DNA of 64,000 nt, taken from contig NZ_CANKYS010000007.1 in assembly GCF_947488025.1 (NCBI RefSeq), positions 124,001 through 188,000 on the forward strand, given 5' to 3'. The notes beneath the pieces are model-generated. The model was not told the DNA's origin. It ran no database searches and saw nothing but the letters and a program-made list of their open reading frames with translations. Source of the stretch: an uncultured Nocardioides sp. Its GTDB lineage: Bacteria; Actinomycetota; Actinomycetes; Propionibacteriales; Nocardioidaceae. Below, in pieces: positions 44,447 through 55,560 of this stretch. Position 1 is the first letter of the stretch, and the number at the start of each line of letters is the position of its first letter. The translations under genes and the position numbers were made by a program.

Positions 44447-45955
44447 ATGCGCGAAGCGAGAGGGTCGAAAAGGGTGGGACGTGACCTACGCCACTCCGCC
44501 GGTCACGCCGAGCGGTCGTCACGCCGGTGGGCGGCCCGTCACTGGCTGCCGACGGTCCTGGTCCTCGCGCTCCTCGCGGCAGGCCTGGGTGCCTACCGCT
44601 TCGAGTGGGGCCAGCGCTACCTGCCCGGGCTGGCCGCCGACCCGGTGACCGAGCCCGAGCAGGTGCTCGCGCCCGCCGGGCTCGACCTGCCCGACTGGAC
44701 GCCGCCGGGCGACGACGCCGTCGCCCTCGACGCCGCGTCCGGGCTGGCGACGGAGCGGGTCGCCGCGGCCGTCACCGCCGACCTCGCCGACCCCGACCTC
44801 GGCCGCCACGTCGTCGGGGCGGTCGCCGCCCTGGCGCCGGGCTCGCCCGAGTGGACGACGGGGGGCGGGCGCTACCTCCCGGCCTCGACGACCAAGCTGC
44901 TCACCCTCGGTGCCGCCCTCGAGGCGCTCGGGCCCGACCACACCTTCACCACGCGGGTGGTGCGCGGCTCTGGCCCGCGCGACGTCGTCCTGGTCGGCGG
45001 GGGAGATCCGCTGCTGGCCAGCAGGTCCCTCACGCTCGCCGAGGCCGAGTCGACGTACCCCGCCCGCGCCGACGTGACCACGCTCGCCCTGGAGGTCGCC
45101 GAGGCGCTGGGCGGTCAGGGGCGCGTCCGGGTCCGCTTCGACGACAGCCTCTTCACCGGTCCGACCGACAACCCGGCCTGGCGTCGTGACTACGTCCCCG
45201 ACGACATCGTCAGCCCGATCACCGCGCTGATGGTCGACGGGGGCGACGAGCCGGACAGCGACCTCAAGTCCGACGAGCCGTCGCTGGCGGCCGCCCGGGT
45301 CTTCGCCGACGGCCTCCGGGCCGCGGGGCTGCGGGTGACCGGCCAGCCGAAGCGGGTCGTCGTACCCGCCGGCGCCGAGGAGCTCGCCGCCGTCGAGAGC
45401 GCACCGCTGTCGCAGGTCGCCGAGCGGATCCTCGACGTCAGCGACAACGAGGGCTCGGAGGTGGTCGCCCACCACGTCGGGCTCGCCACCTCCGGCACCG
45501 GGTCGTTCGAGGCGGGTGCGGCCGGGGTGCTCGCCACCCTCGGGGGGCTCGGGATCGACGTCACCGGCGCCGAGGTGTACGACGGCTCCGGGCTGTCGCG
45601 CCGCAACCGGGTCTCGACCGCCACGCTCATCGACCTGATCCAGCACGCGGCCGGCCCGGACGGCGAGGCGATGCGCAGCCTGGTCACCGGGATGCCGGTC
45701 GCCGGGTTCACCGGGTCGCTCACCTACCGCTTCGCCGAGGGCCCGGCCGTCGCGCGGGGGCTGGTCCGCGCGAAGACCGGCACGCTCACCGGGGTCCACG
45801 CCCTCGCCGGCATCGCCGTCGACCGCGACGGACAGCCGCTCGCCTTCGTCTTCGGGGCGGACCGGTCGCCGCCGGAGGAGCGTTACGACGCGCAGGAGGC
45901 CCTCGACCGCGCCGCCGCCTCGCTCGCGGCCTGCCGCTGCACCACCCCCGGCTAG
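44447..45955 (+). CDS. dacB: D-alanyl-D-alanine carboxypeptidase / endopeptidase (PBP4 type)
   Basis: A 502-residue class C low-molecular-mass PBP. An N-terminal membrane anchor (WLPTVLVLALLAAGLGAY) is followed by the S-x-x-K motif PASTTKLL, the S-x-N motif in DVSDNEG and the K-T-G motif RAKTGTL, with an inserted domain between the first two. It trims or opens peptidoglycan cross-links outside the membrane. ATG 44447 is preferred since CACAAT lies 7 bases upstream; GTG 44426 and ATG 44438 are in frame. Confidence 0.9.
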   Translation: MREARGSKRVGRDLRHSAGHAERSSRRWAARHWLPTVLVLALLAAGLGAYRFEWGQRYLPGLAADPVTEPEQVLAPAGLDLPDWTPPGDDAVALDAASGLATERVAAAVTADLADPDLGRHVVGAVAALAPGSPEWTTGGGRYLPASTTKLLTLGAALEALGPDHTFTTRVVRGSGPRDVVLVGGGDPLLASRSLTLAEAESTYPARADVTTLALEVAEALGGQGRVRVRFDDSLFTGPTDNPAWRRDYVPDDIVSPITALMVDGGDEPDSDLKSDEPSLAAARVFADGLRAAGLRVTGQPKRVVVPAGAEELAAVESAPLSQVAERILDVSDNEGSEVVAHHVGLATSGTGSFEAGAAGVLATLGGLGIDVTGAEVYDGSGLSRRNRVSTATLIDLIQHAAGPDGEAMRSLVTGMPVAGFTGSLTYRFAEGPAVARGLVRAKTGTLTGVHALAGIAVDRDGQPLAFVFGADRSPPEERYDAQEALDRAAASLAACRCTTPG

Positions 45956-45958
45956 GGT
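45953..45958 (+). promoter_or_regulatory. -10 box for the DUF2342 gene, leaderless
   Basis: TAGGGT, whose first three bases are the dacB stop codon, lies 6 bases before ATG 45965. Confidence 0.45.
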
Positions 45959-45964
45959 CGAGTC

Positions 45965-46981
45965 ATGAATCTCGTCGACTGGGACTTCGCCGTCACCGTG
46001 GGATCCCGGATCGCCGGGCCGGGGCCGGACGTGTCGCCCGAGGAGGCCACGGCCGCCGTCGTCGAGCTCCGCGAGGGAGCGGACCGCTCGACCCCGCTGG
46101 TCCGCGAGTTCACCGGCCTGCACGCCGCGGACGGCACCGCGCCCGTGCTGGTGGTGGACCGCACGGGGTGGCTGCGCGCCAACGCCGACAGCTTCTCCAA
46201 GCTGCTCAGCCCCGTCGTGGACAAGCTCATCGAGAAGAAGGGCCCGCCGTCGGCGTTCGCCGAGGCCGTCGGCACCCGGGTCACCGGCGCCGAGGTCGGG
46301 CTGATGCTCGGCTTCCTCAGCAGCAAGGTGCTGGGGCAGTTCGACCCGTTCCACGACCCGCACGGCCGGCTGCTCCTGGTCGCGCCCAACATCGTGCACG
46401 TCGAGCGCGAGATCGGCGCCGACCCCACCGACTTCCGGCTGTGGGTGTGTCTGCACGAGGAGACCCACCGGGTGCAGTTCACCGCCAACCCGTGGCTCGG
46501 CCAGCACTTGATGACCGAGATGCACGCCGTCGCCGACACCCTCGAGCCGAGCGCGCTGCTCGACGGGCTGCGTCGCGGCGCCGACGCACTCCGCGGCGGC
46601 GACGGCAGCATCATCGACCTCGTCTCCTCGCCCGAGCAGAAGGAGATCCTCGACCGTGTCACGGGCGTGATGTCGCTGCTCGAGGGTCACGCCGACGTGG
46701 TCATGGACGGCGTCGGCCCCACCGTCATCCCGTCGGTGGCCGAGATCCGCCGCAAGTTCAACCAGCGCCGCAAGGGCTCGGGCTCCCTCGACAAGCTGCT
46801 GCGCCGCCTGCTCGGCCTCGACGCCAAGATGGCGCAGTACCGCGACGGGGCGGTGTTCGTGCGCCACGTCGTCGACAAGGTCGGCATGGAGGAGTTCAAC
46901 ACCGTGTGGACCGGCCCCGAGACGCTGCCGTCGAAGGCCGAGATCGCCGACCCCGACGCCTGGGTCGCCCGGGTGCTGTGA
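45965..46981 (+). CDS. zinc-dependent metalloprotease-like protein (DUF2342)
   Basis: A 338-residue DUF2342/zincin-like protein with VCLHEETHRVQFTANPWL; the HEETH zinc motif lies at 164-168. MSLLEGHADVVMDGVG supplies a distal ligand region. The family (also called F420-biosynthesis-associated in some databases) occurs in actinobacteria beside tilS and hpt, as here. The substrate is unknown. It overlaps tilS by 4 bp. Confidence 0.88.
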   Translation: MNLVDWDFAVTVGSRIAGPGPDVSPEEATAAVVELREGADRSTPLVREFTGLHAADGTAPVLVVDRTGWLRANADSFSKLLSPVVDKLIEKKGPPSAFAEAVGTRVTGAEVGLMLGFLSSKVLGQFDPFHDPHGRLLLVAPNIVHVEREIGADPTDFRLWVCLHEETHRVQFTANPWLGQHLMTEMHAVADTLEPSALLDGLRRGADALRGGDGSIIDLVSSPEQKEILDRVTGVMSLLEGHADVVMDGVGPTVIPSVAEIRRKFNQRRKGSGSLDKLLRRLLGLDAKMAQYRDGAVFVRHVVDKVGMEEFNTVWTGPETLPSKAEIADPDAWVARVL

Positions 46982-47973
46982 CGCTCCACCCGTCGGTTGC
47001 GGCGGTCCGGTTGCCCGTCCGCAGGACGCTGGTCCGGCCCGAGGCGAGCGGCGGTGACCGGGAGACCGTCGCGGTGGCGTGCAGCGGGGGCGCCGACTCC
47101 CTGGCGCTCGCGTCGGCGACCGTGTTCGAGGGGCACAAGCTCGGCCTGCGCGTCGTCGGGGTGACCGTCGACCACGGCCTGCAGCCCGGCTCGGCGGACC
47201 AGGCCGACCGCGTCGTCGCGCAGCTCGCGGCGATGGGCGTCGACGAGACGCTCACGGCCCGCGTCGAGGTCGACGCCGCGTCGGGGCTCGGGCCCGAGGC
47301 CGCCGCCCGGGAGGCGCGGTACGCCGTCCTCGAGCAGGTCGCCGAGCACCTCGGGGCGCGCCACGTGCTGCTCGGCCACACCCTCGACGACCAGGCCGAG
47401 ACCGTGCTGCTCGGCCTCACCCGCGGCTCGGGCGGCCGGTCGCTGCAGGGGATGCGCCCGGCCTTCGGGGTGTTCGCGCGCCCGCTGCTCGGCGTACGTC
47501 GTGCCGACACCGTCACCGCCTGCCTGGTCGAGGGCCTCGAGGCGTGGGACGACCCGCACAACTCCGACCCGGGCTACACCCGGGTCCGCGTGCGCGAGCG
47601 GGTGCTGCCGGTGCTCGAGGACGAGCTCGGTCCCGGCATCGCCGAGGCGCTCGCCCGCACGGCGGACCAGCTGCGCGACGACACGGCCCTGCTCGACGTG
47701 CTGACCGACCGGGCGCTCGCCCACGTACGGCGCGACGGTGGCCTCCACCTCGAGACGCTGCGGGACGAGCCGCCGTCGATCCGCCACCGCGTCCTGCGGC
47801 GCGCCGCGCTCGACGCCGGGGCGCCGCCGTCGGAGCTGACCCGCGAGCACGTCCTCGCCGTCGACGAGCTGATCGTGGGCTGGCGTGGCCAGAAGTGGAT
47901 CGACCTGCCCGGGCCGCTCCGCGCCCTCCGGCGCGACGGGGTGCTGGAGATCGTCTGCGTGCCCCTAGGCTGA
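46978..47973 (+). CDS. tilS: tRNA(Ile)-lysidine synthetase
   Basis: A 331-residue N-type ATP pyrophosphatase. The PP-loop SGGADS is at residues 36-41, followed by TVDHGLQPGSADQA and LGHTLDDQAETVLLGL. It attaches lysine to C34 of tRNA-Ile(CAU), changing its codon from AUG to AUA, an essential step. The C-terminal domain is short, as in actinobacteria. The GTG start overlaps the DUF2342 stop. Confidence 0.94.
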   Translation: MTLHPSVAAVRLPVRRTLVRPEASGGDRETVAVACSGGADSLALASATVFEGHKLGLRVVGVTVDHGLQPGSADQADRVVAQLAAMGVDETLTARVEVDAASGLGPEAAAREARYAVLEQVAEHLGARHVLLGHTLDDQAETVLLGLTRGSGGRSLQGMRPAFGVFARPLLGVRRADTVTACLVEGLEAWDDPHNSDPGYTRVRVRERVLPVLEDELGPGIAEALARTADQLRDDTALLDVLTDRALAHVRRDGGLHLETLRDEPPSIRHRVLRRAALDAGAPPSELTREHVLAVDELIVGWRGQKWIDLPGPLRALRRDGVLEIVCVPLG

Positions 47974-47978
47974 CGCCC

Positions 47979-48530
47979 ATGGACTCGTCCCACGTGGAGC
48001 ACGACCTGGTCAACATCCTCTTCACCGAGGAGCAGATCCAGCAGCGGCTGGCCGAGATGGCCCTCCAGATCACCGAGGACTACGAGGGACGGGACCTGCT
48101 CGTGGTCGGCGTCCTGCGCGGCGCGGTGATGGTGATGGCCGACCTCGCCCGGTCGATGCCGCGACACCTCGAGATGGACTGGATGGCGGTCAGCTCCTAC
48201 GGGTCGGGCACCAAGTCCAGCGGCGTCGTCCGCATCCTCAAGGACCTCGACACCGACATCAGCGGTCGTGACGTGCTCATCGTCGACGAGATCATCGACA
48301 CCGGGCTCACCCTCAGCTGGCTGGTCAACAACCTCTCCAGCCGCAGCCCCGCCAGCGTCGAGATCGCCACGCTGCTGCGCAAGCCCGAGGCCCTCTCGAT
48401 GCCCGTGGAGCCGAAGTACGTCGGCTGGGACATCCCCAACGAGTTCGTCGTCGGCTACGGCCTCGACTACCGCGAGCGCTACCGCAACCTGCGCGACATC
48501 GGCACCCTCGCACCACACGTCTACTCCTGA
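47979..48530 (+). CDS. hpt: hypoxanthine phosphoribosyltransferase
   Basis: A 183-residue purine salvage enzyme. LVVGVLRGAVMVMADL, AVSSYGSGTKSSGVV (flexible loop) and the PRPP motif LIVDEIIDTGLTL are conserved. It converts hypoxanthine or guanine plus PRPP to IMP or GMP. The tilS-hpt-ftsH order is classic in Gram-positive bacteria. TAGGCT lies 7 bases upstream inside the tilS end, so hpt may also have a leaderless message of its own. Confidence 0.95.
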   Translation: MDSSHVEHDLVNILFTEEQIQQRLAEMALQITEDYEGRDLLVVGVLRGAVMVMADLARSMPRHLEMDWMAVSSYGSGTKSSGVVRILKDLDTDISGRDVLIVDEIIDTGLTLSWLVNNLSSRSPASVEIATLLRKPEALSMPVEPKYVGWDIPNEFVVGYGLDYRERYRNLRDIGTLAPHVYS

Positions 48531-48623
48531 TCGAGGTCGCCCCGCTTCACCCCGCCTGAAACAATGTGGGCCCGGGCGGCGTGTAGCGTCGCCTCCTCAC
48601 CTCCGAACCGCTGAAAGTTGCCT

Positions 48624-50680
<2,057 letters not shown>

Positions 50681-50684
<4 letters not shown>

Positions 50685-51301
50685 CCGACCCCTTCACCGT
50701 GCCGCAGGTCGCGCCGGAGGACGTTCCCGCCTTCGACCACGTCCGGGCCGAGGCGGCCGTGCGCGAGCTGCTGTACGCGATCGGGGAGGACCCCGATCGG
50801 GAGGGGCTGCTCGAGACACCGGCGCGGGTCGCCCGGGCCTACGCCGAGCTCACCCACGGCCTGCGGCAGAGCGCCGACGACGTCCTCACCACGACCTTCG
50901 ACCTCGGCCACGAGGAGATGGTGCTGGTGCGTGACATCGAGCTGTGGTCGATGTGCGAGCACCACCTCGTGCCCTTCACCGGCGTGGCGCACGTCGGCTA
51001 CATCCCGGCCGAGACCGGCAAGATCACCGGCCTCTCCAAGCTCGCCCGCCTCGTCGACGTCTACGCCAAGCGCCCGCAGGTGCAGGAGCGGCTGACCACG
51101 CAGGTGGCCGACTCGCTCATGGAGATCCTCGAGGCTCGGGGCGTCATCGTGGTGATCGAGGCCGAGCACCTCTGCATGACGATGCGCGGGGTCAAGAAGG
51201 CCGGCGCCCGCACGATCACCTCGGCGGTGCGCGGCGCCTTCCTCACCCACCAGGCCACCCGCGCCGAGGCGATGGCGCTGATCCACTCAGGCACCAGGTG
51301 A
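50681..51301 (+). CDS. folE: GTP cyclohydrolase I
   Basis: A 206-residue enzyme making 7,8-dihydroneopterin triphosphate from GTP, the first step of folate synthesis. The zinc-site segment [20 protein letters not shown] is present (Cys and His ligands), along with [20 protein letters not shown] and [11 protein letters not shown]. The start overlaps the ftsH stop (GTGA). It leads the folE-folP-folB-folK run. Confidence 0.96.
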
Positions 51302-52155
51302 GCGAGGGCGTGCCCTCCGTCGCCCGGAAAACCCGGGTGATGGGGATCGTCAACGTCACCCCCGACTCCTTCTCCGACGGCGGCCGCTGGGACACCACCG
51401 AGGCCGCGGTCGCCCACGGCCGCGAGCTGCTGGCGCAGGGCGCCGACGTGCTCGACATCGGCGGCGAGTCGACGCGGCCGGGAGCCACCCGTCCGGTGGT
51501 CGCCGAGGAGCTCGACCGCGTCGTCCCGGTGATCCGCGAGCTCTCCGCGGGCGGGGCCGTGGTGTCGGTCGACACGATGCGCGCCGAGGTCGCCGCGGCA
51601 GCCCTCGCGGCGGGGGCGCAGATCGTCAACGACGTCTCGGGTGGCCTCGCCGACCCACAGATCCTCGACGTCGTCGCCGACAGCGACGCGTCCTACGTCG
51701 CCATGCACTGGCGCGCCCACGCCGACCGGATGCGCGACTTCACCGACTACTCGCCCGACGGTGTCGTGGCGTCCGTACGCCGCGAGCTGGGCGAGCGGCT
51801 CGACGCCGTCCTCGCCGCCGGCGTCCCGCGCGAGCGGGTGGTCCTCGACCCCGGGCTGGGCTTCGCCAAGCAGCCGCGCCACAACTGGGAGCTGCTGACC
51901 GCGATCGACGTCCTGCGCGAGCTGGGCTGCCCGCTGCTCGTCGGCGCCAGCCGCAAGTCGTTCCTCGGCTCGCTGCTGGCCGTCGACGGCGCGCCTCGGC
52001 CGGTGGACGAGCGCGAGCACGCCCACGTCGCCCTGGTCACGCTGCTGGCCGTCCGCGGGGTCGACCACCTGCGCGTGCACGACGTACGAGCCACCCGCGA
52101 CGCGCTCGCGGTGGTGGCGGCCATGCAGCACCCGAGCGCAGGAGACCCCGCATGA
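51298..52155 (+). CDS. folP: dihydropteroate synthase
   Basis: A 285-residue TIM-barrel enzyme. [16 protein letters not shown] and [15 protein letters not shown] are the two signature loops, with [15 protein letters not shown] near the end. It joins p-aminobenzoate to the pterin pyrophosphate and is the sulfonamide target. The GTG overlaps the folE stop. Confidence 0.96.
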   Translation: MSEGVPSVARKTRVMGIVNVTPDSFSDGGRWDTTEAAVAHGRELLAQGADVLDIGGESTRPGATRPVVAEELDRVVPVIRELSAGGAVVSVDTMRAEVAAAALAAGAQIVNDVSGGLADPQILDVVADSDASYVAMHWRAHADRMRDFTDYSPDGVVASVRRELGERLDAVLAAGVPRERVVLDPGLGFAKQPRHNWELLTAIDVLRELGCPLLVGASRKSFLGSLLAVDGAPRPVDEREHAHVALVTLLAVRGVDHLRVHDVRATRDALAVVAAMQHPSAGDPA

Positions 52156-52526
52156 CCGACGAGCTGGCCGTGACGGGCATCGAGTGCTTCGCCCACCACG
52201 GCGTCTTCGACTTCGAGCGGCGCGAGGGGCAGGTCTTCGTCGTCGACCTCGTGCTCGGCATCGACACCCGCCCCGCGGCCGCCTCGGACGACCTGACGGA
52301 CACCGTGAACTACGGCAGTCTGGTGGCGGACGTGAAGGCTGCCGTCGAGCGCGACACCGTCGACCTGATAGAAACCGTCGCTCAACGCATCACGGACGTG
52401 TGCCTGTTGGACACTCGTGTTGAATGGGCGCGAGTCACGCTCCACAAACCTGATGCACCCATCGACGCGACGTACTCGGACGTCGCGCTGACGATCACCA
52501 GAACGCGAGGCAACGCTCATGACTGA
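52152..52526 (+). CDS. folB: dihydroneopterin aldolase
   Basis: A 124-residue enzyme cleaving dihydroneopterin to 6-hydroxymethyl-dihydropterin. GIECFAHHGVFDFERREGQ, VNYGSLVADV and the catalytic-type Lys in VTLHKPDAPI fit the family. Codon use changes in the 3' half: from about 52367 there are ATA, GAA, CAA, TTG, ACT, CGT, GTT, AAA, CCT, GAT, GCA and AGA, rare in the neighbours. ATGA overlap with folP and an 8-bp overlap with folK. Confidence 0.95.
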   Translation: MTDELAVTGIECFAHHGVFDFERREGQVFVVDLVLGIDTRPAAASDDLTDTVNYGSLVADVKAAVERDTVDLIETVAQRITDVCLLDTRVEWARVTLHKPDAPIDATYSDVALTITRTRGNAHD

Positions 52527-53088
52527 GACCCCCAACCCCCACATCGTGGACGCCGACTCCCTCACCGGCGAGATGCACCCGATCCGTCGGGTGGTGGTCG
52601 GCCTGGGCTCCAACCTCGGCGAGCGCCTGGCGTCGCTGCAGGGCGCCGTCAACGCCCTCGCGGACACCCCCGACTTCTTCGTCACCGGTGTCTCGCCCGT
52701 CTACGAGACCGAGCCGGTGGACGCGCCCGAGGGCTCGCGCCCCTACCTCAACGCCGTCCTGCTCGCCGACACCACGCTCCCGGCCCACCGGCTGATGGAG
52801 CGCGCGCTGGCGATCGAGGACGCCTTCGACCGCGAGCGCAGCGACGTCCGCAACGCGCCGCGCACCCTCGACGTCGACCTCATCGTCGTCGGCGACCGCC
52901 GCGCCAACGAGGACTTCCTCCGCCTGCCCCACCCGCGCGCCCACGAGCGCGCCTTCGTCCTGCAGCCCTGGTACGACCTCGAGCCCGACGCGGTGTTCCC
53001 CGACCGCGGCCCGATCGCCGAGCTGCTCGACGCCTCCGACTCCTCGGGCGTGAAGAGGCGCGAGGACCTCACCCTCGAGGTCGAATGA
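52519..53088 (+). CDS. folK: 2-amino-4-hydroxy-6-hydroxymethyldihydropteridine pyrophosphokinase
   Basis: A 189-residue HPPK. VVVGLGSNLGERLASLQGAV and the ATP/pterin site APRTLDVDLIVVGD are diagnostic, as is LRLPHPRAHERAFVLQP. It activates the pterin by pyrophosphate transfer for FolP. About 25 residues precede the core, slightly longer than usual. Overlaps folB and the next gene (ATGA). Confidence 0.96.
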   Translation: MTETPNPHIVDADSLTGEMHPIRRVVVGLGSNLGERLASLQGAVNALADTPDFFVTGVSPVYETEPVDAPEGSRPYLNAVLLADTTLPAHRLMERALAIEDAFDRERSDVRNAPRTLDVDLIVVGDRRANEDFLRLPHPRAHERAFVLQPWYDLEPDAVFPDRGPIAELLDASDSSGVKRREDLTLEVE

Positions 53089-53585
53089 CCCAGCCCGGGC
53101 CCGAGCCCGACACGGACCCCGAGGAGCCACGCGGCACGCTCCGCCCGACGTCCGCACGCGCCCTGACGGCGTGCATCGTCGCCGGCCTGGCCCTCGGGTG
53201 GGCGCTCCACCCGGTGATGAGCGCGGTCGCCGGCCGTCCGCCCCTGGTGTCCTGGGCGCAGGCGCTGGTGCTCGTCCTGGTCGCCGCGATCATGGGCTTC
53301 CTCGCCTGGCACACGTGGCAGACCGTGCACGTACGGGGCCAGCGGCTCGAGCCGCACCAGGCCGTCAACCGCCTCGTCCTGGCCCGGGCGTGCGCCCTCG
53401 CCGGCGCGCTGGTGACGGCCGGCTACGTCGGCTACGCCGTCAGCTGGCTGGGCGACGAGTCGCAGTACGCCGACCGGTGGATCGCCCGCGCGCTCGTCGC
53501 GGCGGTCGGGGCAGCCGGGGTGACCCTCGCCTCGCTGGCCCTGGAGCGTGCGTGTCGCGCCGACGGGGGACGACCGCGCCCCTAG
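53085..53585 (+). CDS. DUF3180 membrane protein
   Basis: A 166-residue protein with four hydrophobic helices (ALTACIVAGLALGWAL, WAQALVLVLVAAIMGFLAW, ARACALAGALVTAGYVGYAV, RALVAAVGAAGVTLASLAL) and the motif LEPHQAVNRLVLARA between helices two and three. DUF3180 is an actinobacterial family always found after folK; no function is known. ATGA overlap with folK. Confidence 0.88.
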   Translation: MTQPGPEPDTDPEEPRGTLRPTSARALTACIVAGLALGWALHPVMSAVAGRPPLVSWAQALVLVLVAAIMGFLAWHTWQTVHVRGQRLEPHQAVNRLVLARACALAGALVTAGYVGYAVSWLGDESQYADRWIARALVAAVGAAGVTLASLALERACRADGGRPRP

Positions 53586-53588
53586 TCT
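53583..53588 (+). promoter_or_regulatory. -10 box for the coiled-coil gene, leaderless
   Basis: TAGTCT, whose first three bases are the DUF3180 stop, lies 7 bases before ATG 53596. Confidence 0.45.
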
Positions 53589-53595
53589 GGGCGAC

Positions 53596-54213
53596 ATGCC
53601 TTCCCAGCAGTCACAGCAGTCACAGGTGTCCCGCACGCCTGCTCGTCGCCGCCAGCGCAGCACGCGTCTGGCCGTGGCCGTCGCACTCCTCGCCCTCGGA
53701 GCAGTGCTCGTGATCGGCGCCCTGGCGTCCTCGTCGGCCGGACTGACCGCTGTCGCTGCCGTCGTGGCCGTGCTGGCCGGTGCCGCTGCCACCCGCATCA
53801 CCCACTCCGAGCTCATGCAGGCCCGCCGCGACGCCGCCCGCGACCGGGCGGTGCAGGCGCAGGAGTACCGCGCGCTCACCGAGCGTCGTACGGCCGAGTC
53901 CGCTGCCTTCGCTGCCGACATGCGGCGCAAGATCAACGAGCGCGAGGAGGCGATCGACGTCCTCGAGCGCGCCCTCTCCAACGCCCAGAAGAACGCCGCC
54001 GAGCAGACCCTCAAGCGCGGCCAGGAGGCCCGCCGCGCCGACGCCGCCGAGCGTGGCCGCGACGAGGCCGAGCGCGGTCGTGACGACGCCGAGGGCCGGG
54101 CCGCCGAGGCGATCGTGATCGTCGCCGAGCTCGAGGCCGAGCTCGACGTGCTCCGCGCCGAGCTCGACTCCCTCCGCGCCGCCGCCGCGCGCCGCAACCA
54201 CAAGAGCGCCTGA
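53596..54213 (+). CDS. membrane-anchored coiled-coil protein
   Basis: A 205-residue protein. A short Gln/Ser-rich basic N-terminus is followed by two membrane segments (LAVAVALLALGAVLVIGALA, GLTAVAAVVAVLAGAAATRI). Then about 120 residues form a highly charged heptad coiled coil (NEREEAIDVLERALSNAQ, VAELEAELDVLRAELDSL). Not a family I can name. It might be a scaffold or spacer beneath the membrane. ATG 53596 has TAGTCT 7 bases upstream. Confidence 0.72.
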   Translation: MPSQQSQQSQVSRTPARRRQRSTRLAVAVALLALGAVLVIGALASSSAGLTAVAAVVAVLAGAAATRITHSELMQARRDAARDRAVQAQEYRALTERRTAESAAFAADMRRKINEREEAIDVLERALSNAQKNAAEQTLKRGQEARRADAAERGRDEAERGRDDAEGRAAEAIVIVAELEAELDVLRAELDSLRAAAARRNHKSA

Positions 54214-54271
54214 GCCTGCGTCACGCACCGCGCCGGGGGCTCGAGCAGGGCGTACGGAAGAATGACCGCTC

Positions 54272-55378
54272 GTGATCCCTGAGGACAACAGGTTCGAGAG
54301 CGACCCCACCGACGCGCTGCCCGACGACCCCGGACTCCCCGCGGGTTGGGTGGCCGAGAAGCCGGACGGCGACGACGCGGCCACGGTAGAGCGGCTGACC
54401 GAGCTGCTGCGCGACCATGAGCGCGCCGGGCGCGGCTGGGCCGGATCGGGCGAGGAGGAGGTGCGTGTCGAGGTCTCCGAGCGCGGCCTGGCCATGCGCG
54501 AGAACCTCGTGGTGCGTGACCCCGGCGGCCGGATCCAGGCCTGGGGGAGCGTCCACGACCGCGCCGAGGGCCGGATGCTCTTCGTGCACATCGTCGCCCG
54601 CGACGTCGACGAGCGGGCCGCCGACCGCTGCAGCGAGGTGCTCGTCGACTGGGCCGAGGCCCAGGCGCGGGCGGTCGGGGCGGCGCGCGGCCTGACCGAG
54701 CAGCAGATCGACACCGGTGCGTTCGCCGACGACGAGCGACAGCACGGCTGGCTGGCGGACGCCGGCTTCGAGCGGGTCCGGACGTGGTGGCAGATGAGCC
54801 GCTCGGCGGAGGCCGCCGAGGCCGAGCTGGTCCCCGACCCGGCCCGCTGGGAGCGCAGGGGCGTGGTGTTCCGCCTCGTCCAGCGGCAGGGCGGTCCGGA
54901 TTCCGGCGGGATGCCCGACGAGGCCGACCTGCGCGCGGTGCACGACGTGCTCGAAGGCGCGTTCACCGACCACTTCAACTCCTCGGAGGAGACCTTCGAC
55001 GAGTTCATCCACCGGCTCCGCGAGGACCCCGGCCACCGCTGGGACCACTGGTGGCTGGCCGAGATCGTGGACGGCGAGGGGGGCGAGCCGGAGGCTGCGG
55101 GCGCCCTGGTCGGCACGGTGAGCGAGTCCGGCACCGGGCCCGACGGGTCGTACGTCTCCTACCTCGGCGTGCTCGAGTCCGCGCGAGGTCGCGGGGTGGC
55201 CACCGGCCTGCTCCGCACGATCATCGCCGACGCCGCCGCCCGCGGTCGTGACCGCGTCGGGCTCGAGGTCGACGCCGACTCACCGACCGGGGCGGACGGG
55301 CTCTACACCTCGATGGGCTGGGGCACGAAGTACGTCACCGAGTCCTGGCACAAGGACGTGACCGTCCACGCGCAGTAG
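54272..55378 (+). CDS. double-GNAT acetyltransferase, MshD-like layout
   Basis: A 368-residue protein with a degenerate N-terminal and an intact C-terminal GNAT domain: YVSYLGVLESARGRGVATGLL (split here as SYVSYLGVLESA and RGRGVATGLL), then DGLYTSMGWGTKYVTESWHK. The tandem layout is like mycothiol synthase MshD, but key MshD segments are not clear, so the acceptor is unknown. It is transcribed alone. GTG 54272; AGAATG upstream is a weak -10 candidate. Confidence 0.7.
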   Translation: MIPEDNRFESDPTDALPDDPGLPAGWVAEKPDGDDAATVERLTELLRDHERAGRGWAGSGEEEVRVEVSERGLAMRENLVVRDPGGRIQAWGSVHDRAEGRMLFVHIVARDVDERAADRCSEVLVDWAEAQARAVGAARGLTEQQIDTGAFADDERQHGWLADAGFERVRTWWQMSRSAEAAEAELVPDPARWERRGVVFRLVQRQGGPDSGGMPDEADLRAVHDVLEGAFTDHFNSSEETFDEFIHRLREDPGHRWDHWWLAEIVDGEGGEPEAAGALVGTVSESGTGPDGSYVSYLGVLESARGRGVATGLLRTIIADAAARGRDRVGLEVDADSPTGADGLYTSMGWGTKYVTESWHKDVTVHAQ

Positions 55379-55450
55379 ACCCGGCGTCGCCGCACCGGAT
55401 GTGACACCGTCCCGCCCGCTTCCCACGAGGGAGCGGTGCCGGTTGCGACA

Positions 55451-55498
55451 CGGTGCGTGCCGCAACGGCCGGCAGGTGCCTGCGGGTTGCGGCACCGT
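55451..55498. terminator. hairpin between GNAT and osmoprotectant ATPase genes
   Basis: GCCGCAAC (55459-55466) and GTTGCGGC (55486-55493) form a perfect 8-bp stem, extended by CGG/CCG outside; GGCA/TGCC pair inside the 19-base loop. An overlapping GTTGCG/CGCAAC pair (55442-55466) offers an alternative fold. It lies between convergent genes; the rest of the 182-base gap holds repeated CACCGT/ACGGTG words only. Confidence 0.55.
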
Positions 55499-55560
55499 GT
55501 GTGTCGGGACAGTCGGCGCGTTGCCGTGGGTCGTGGTGCCCCCCGTGACGGAACGGGGCG

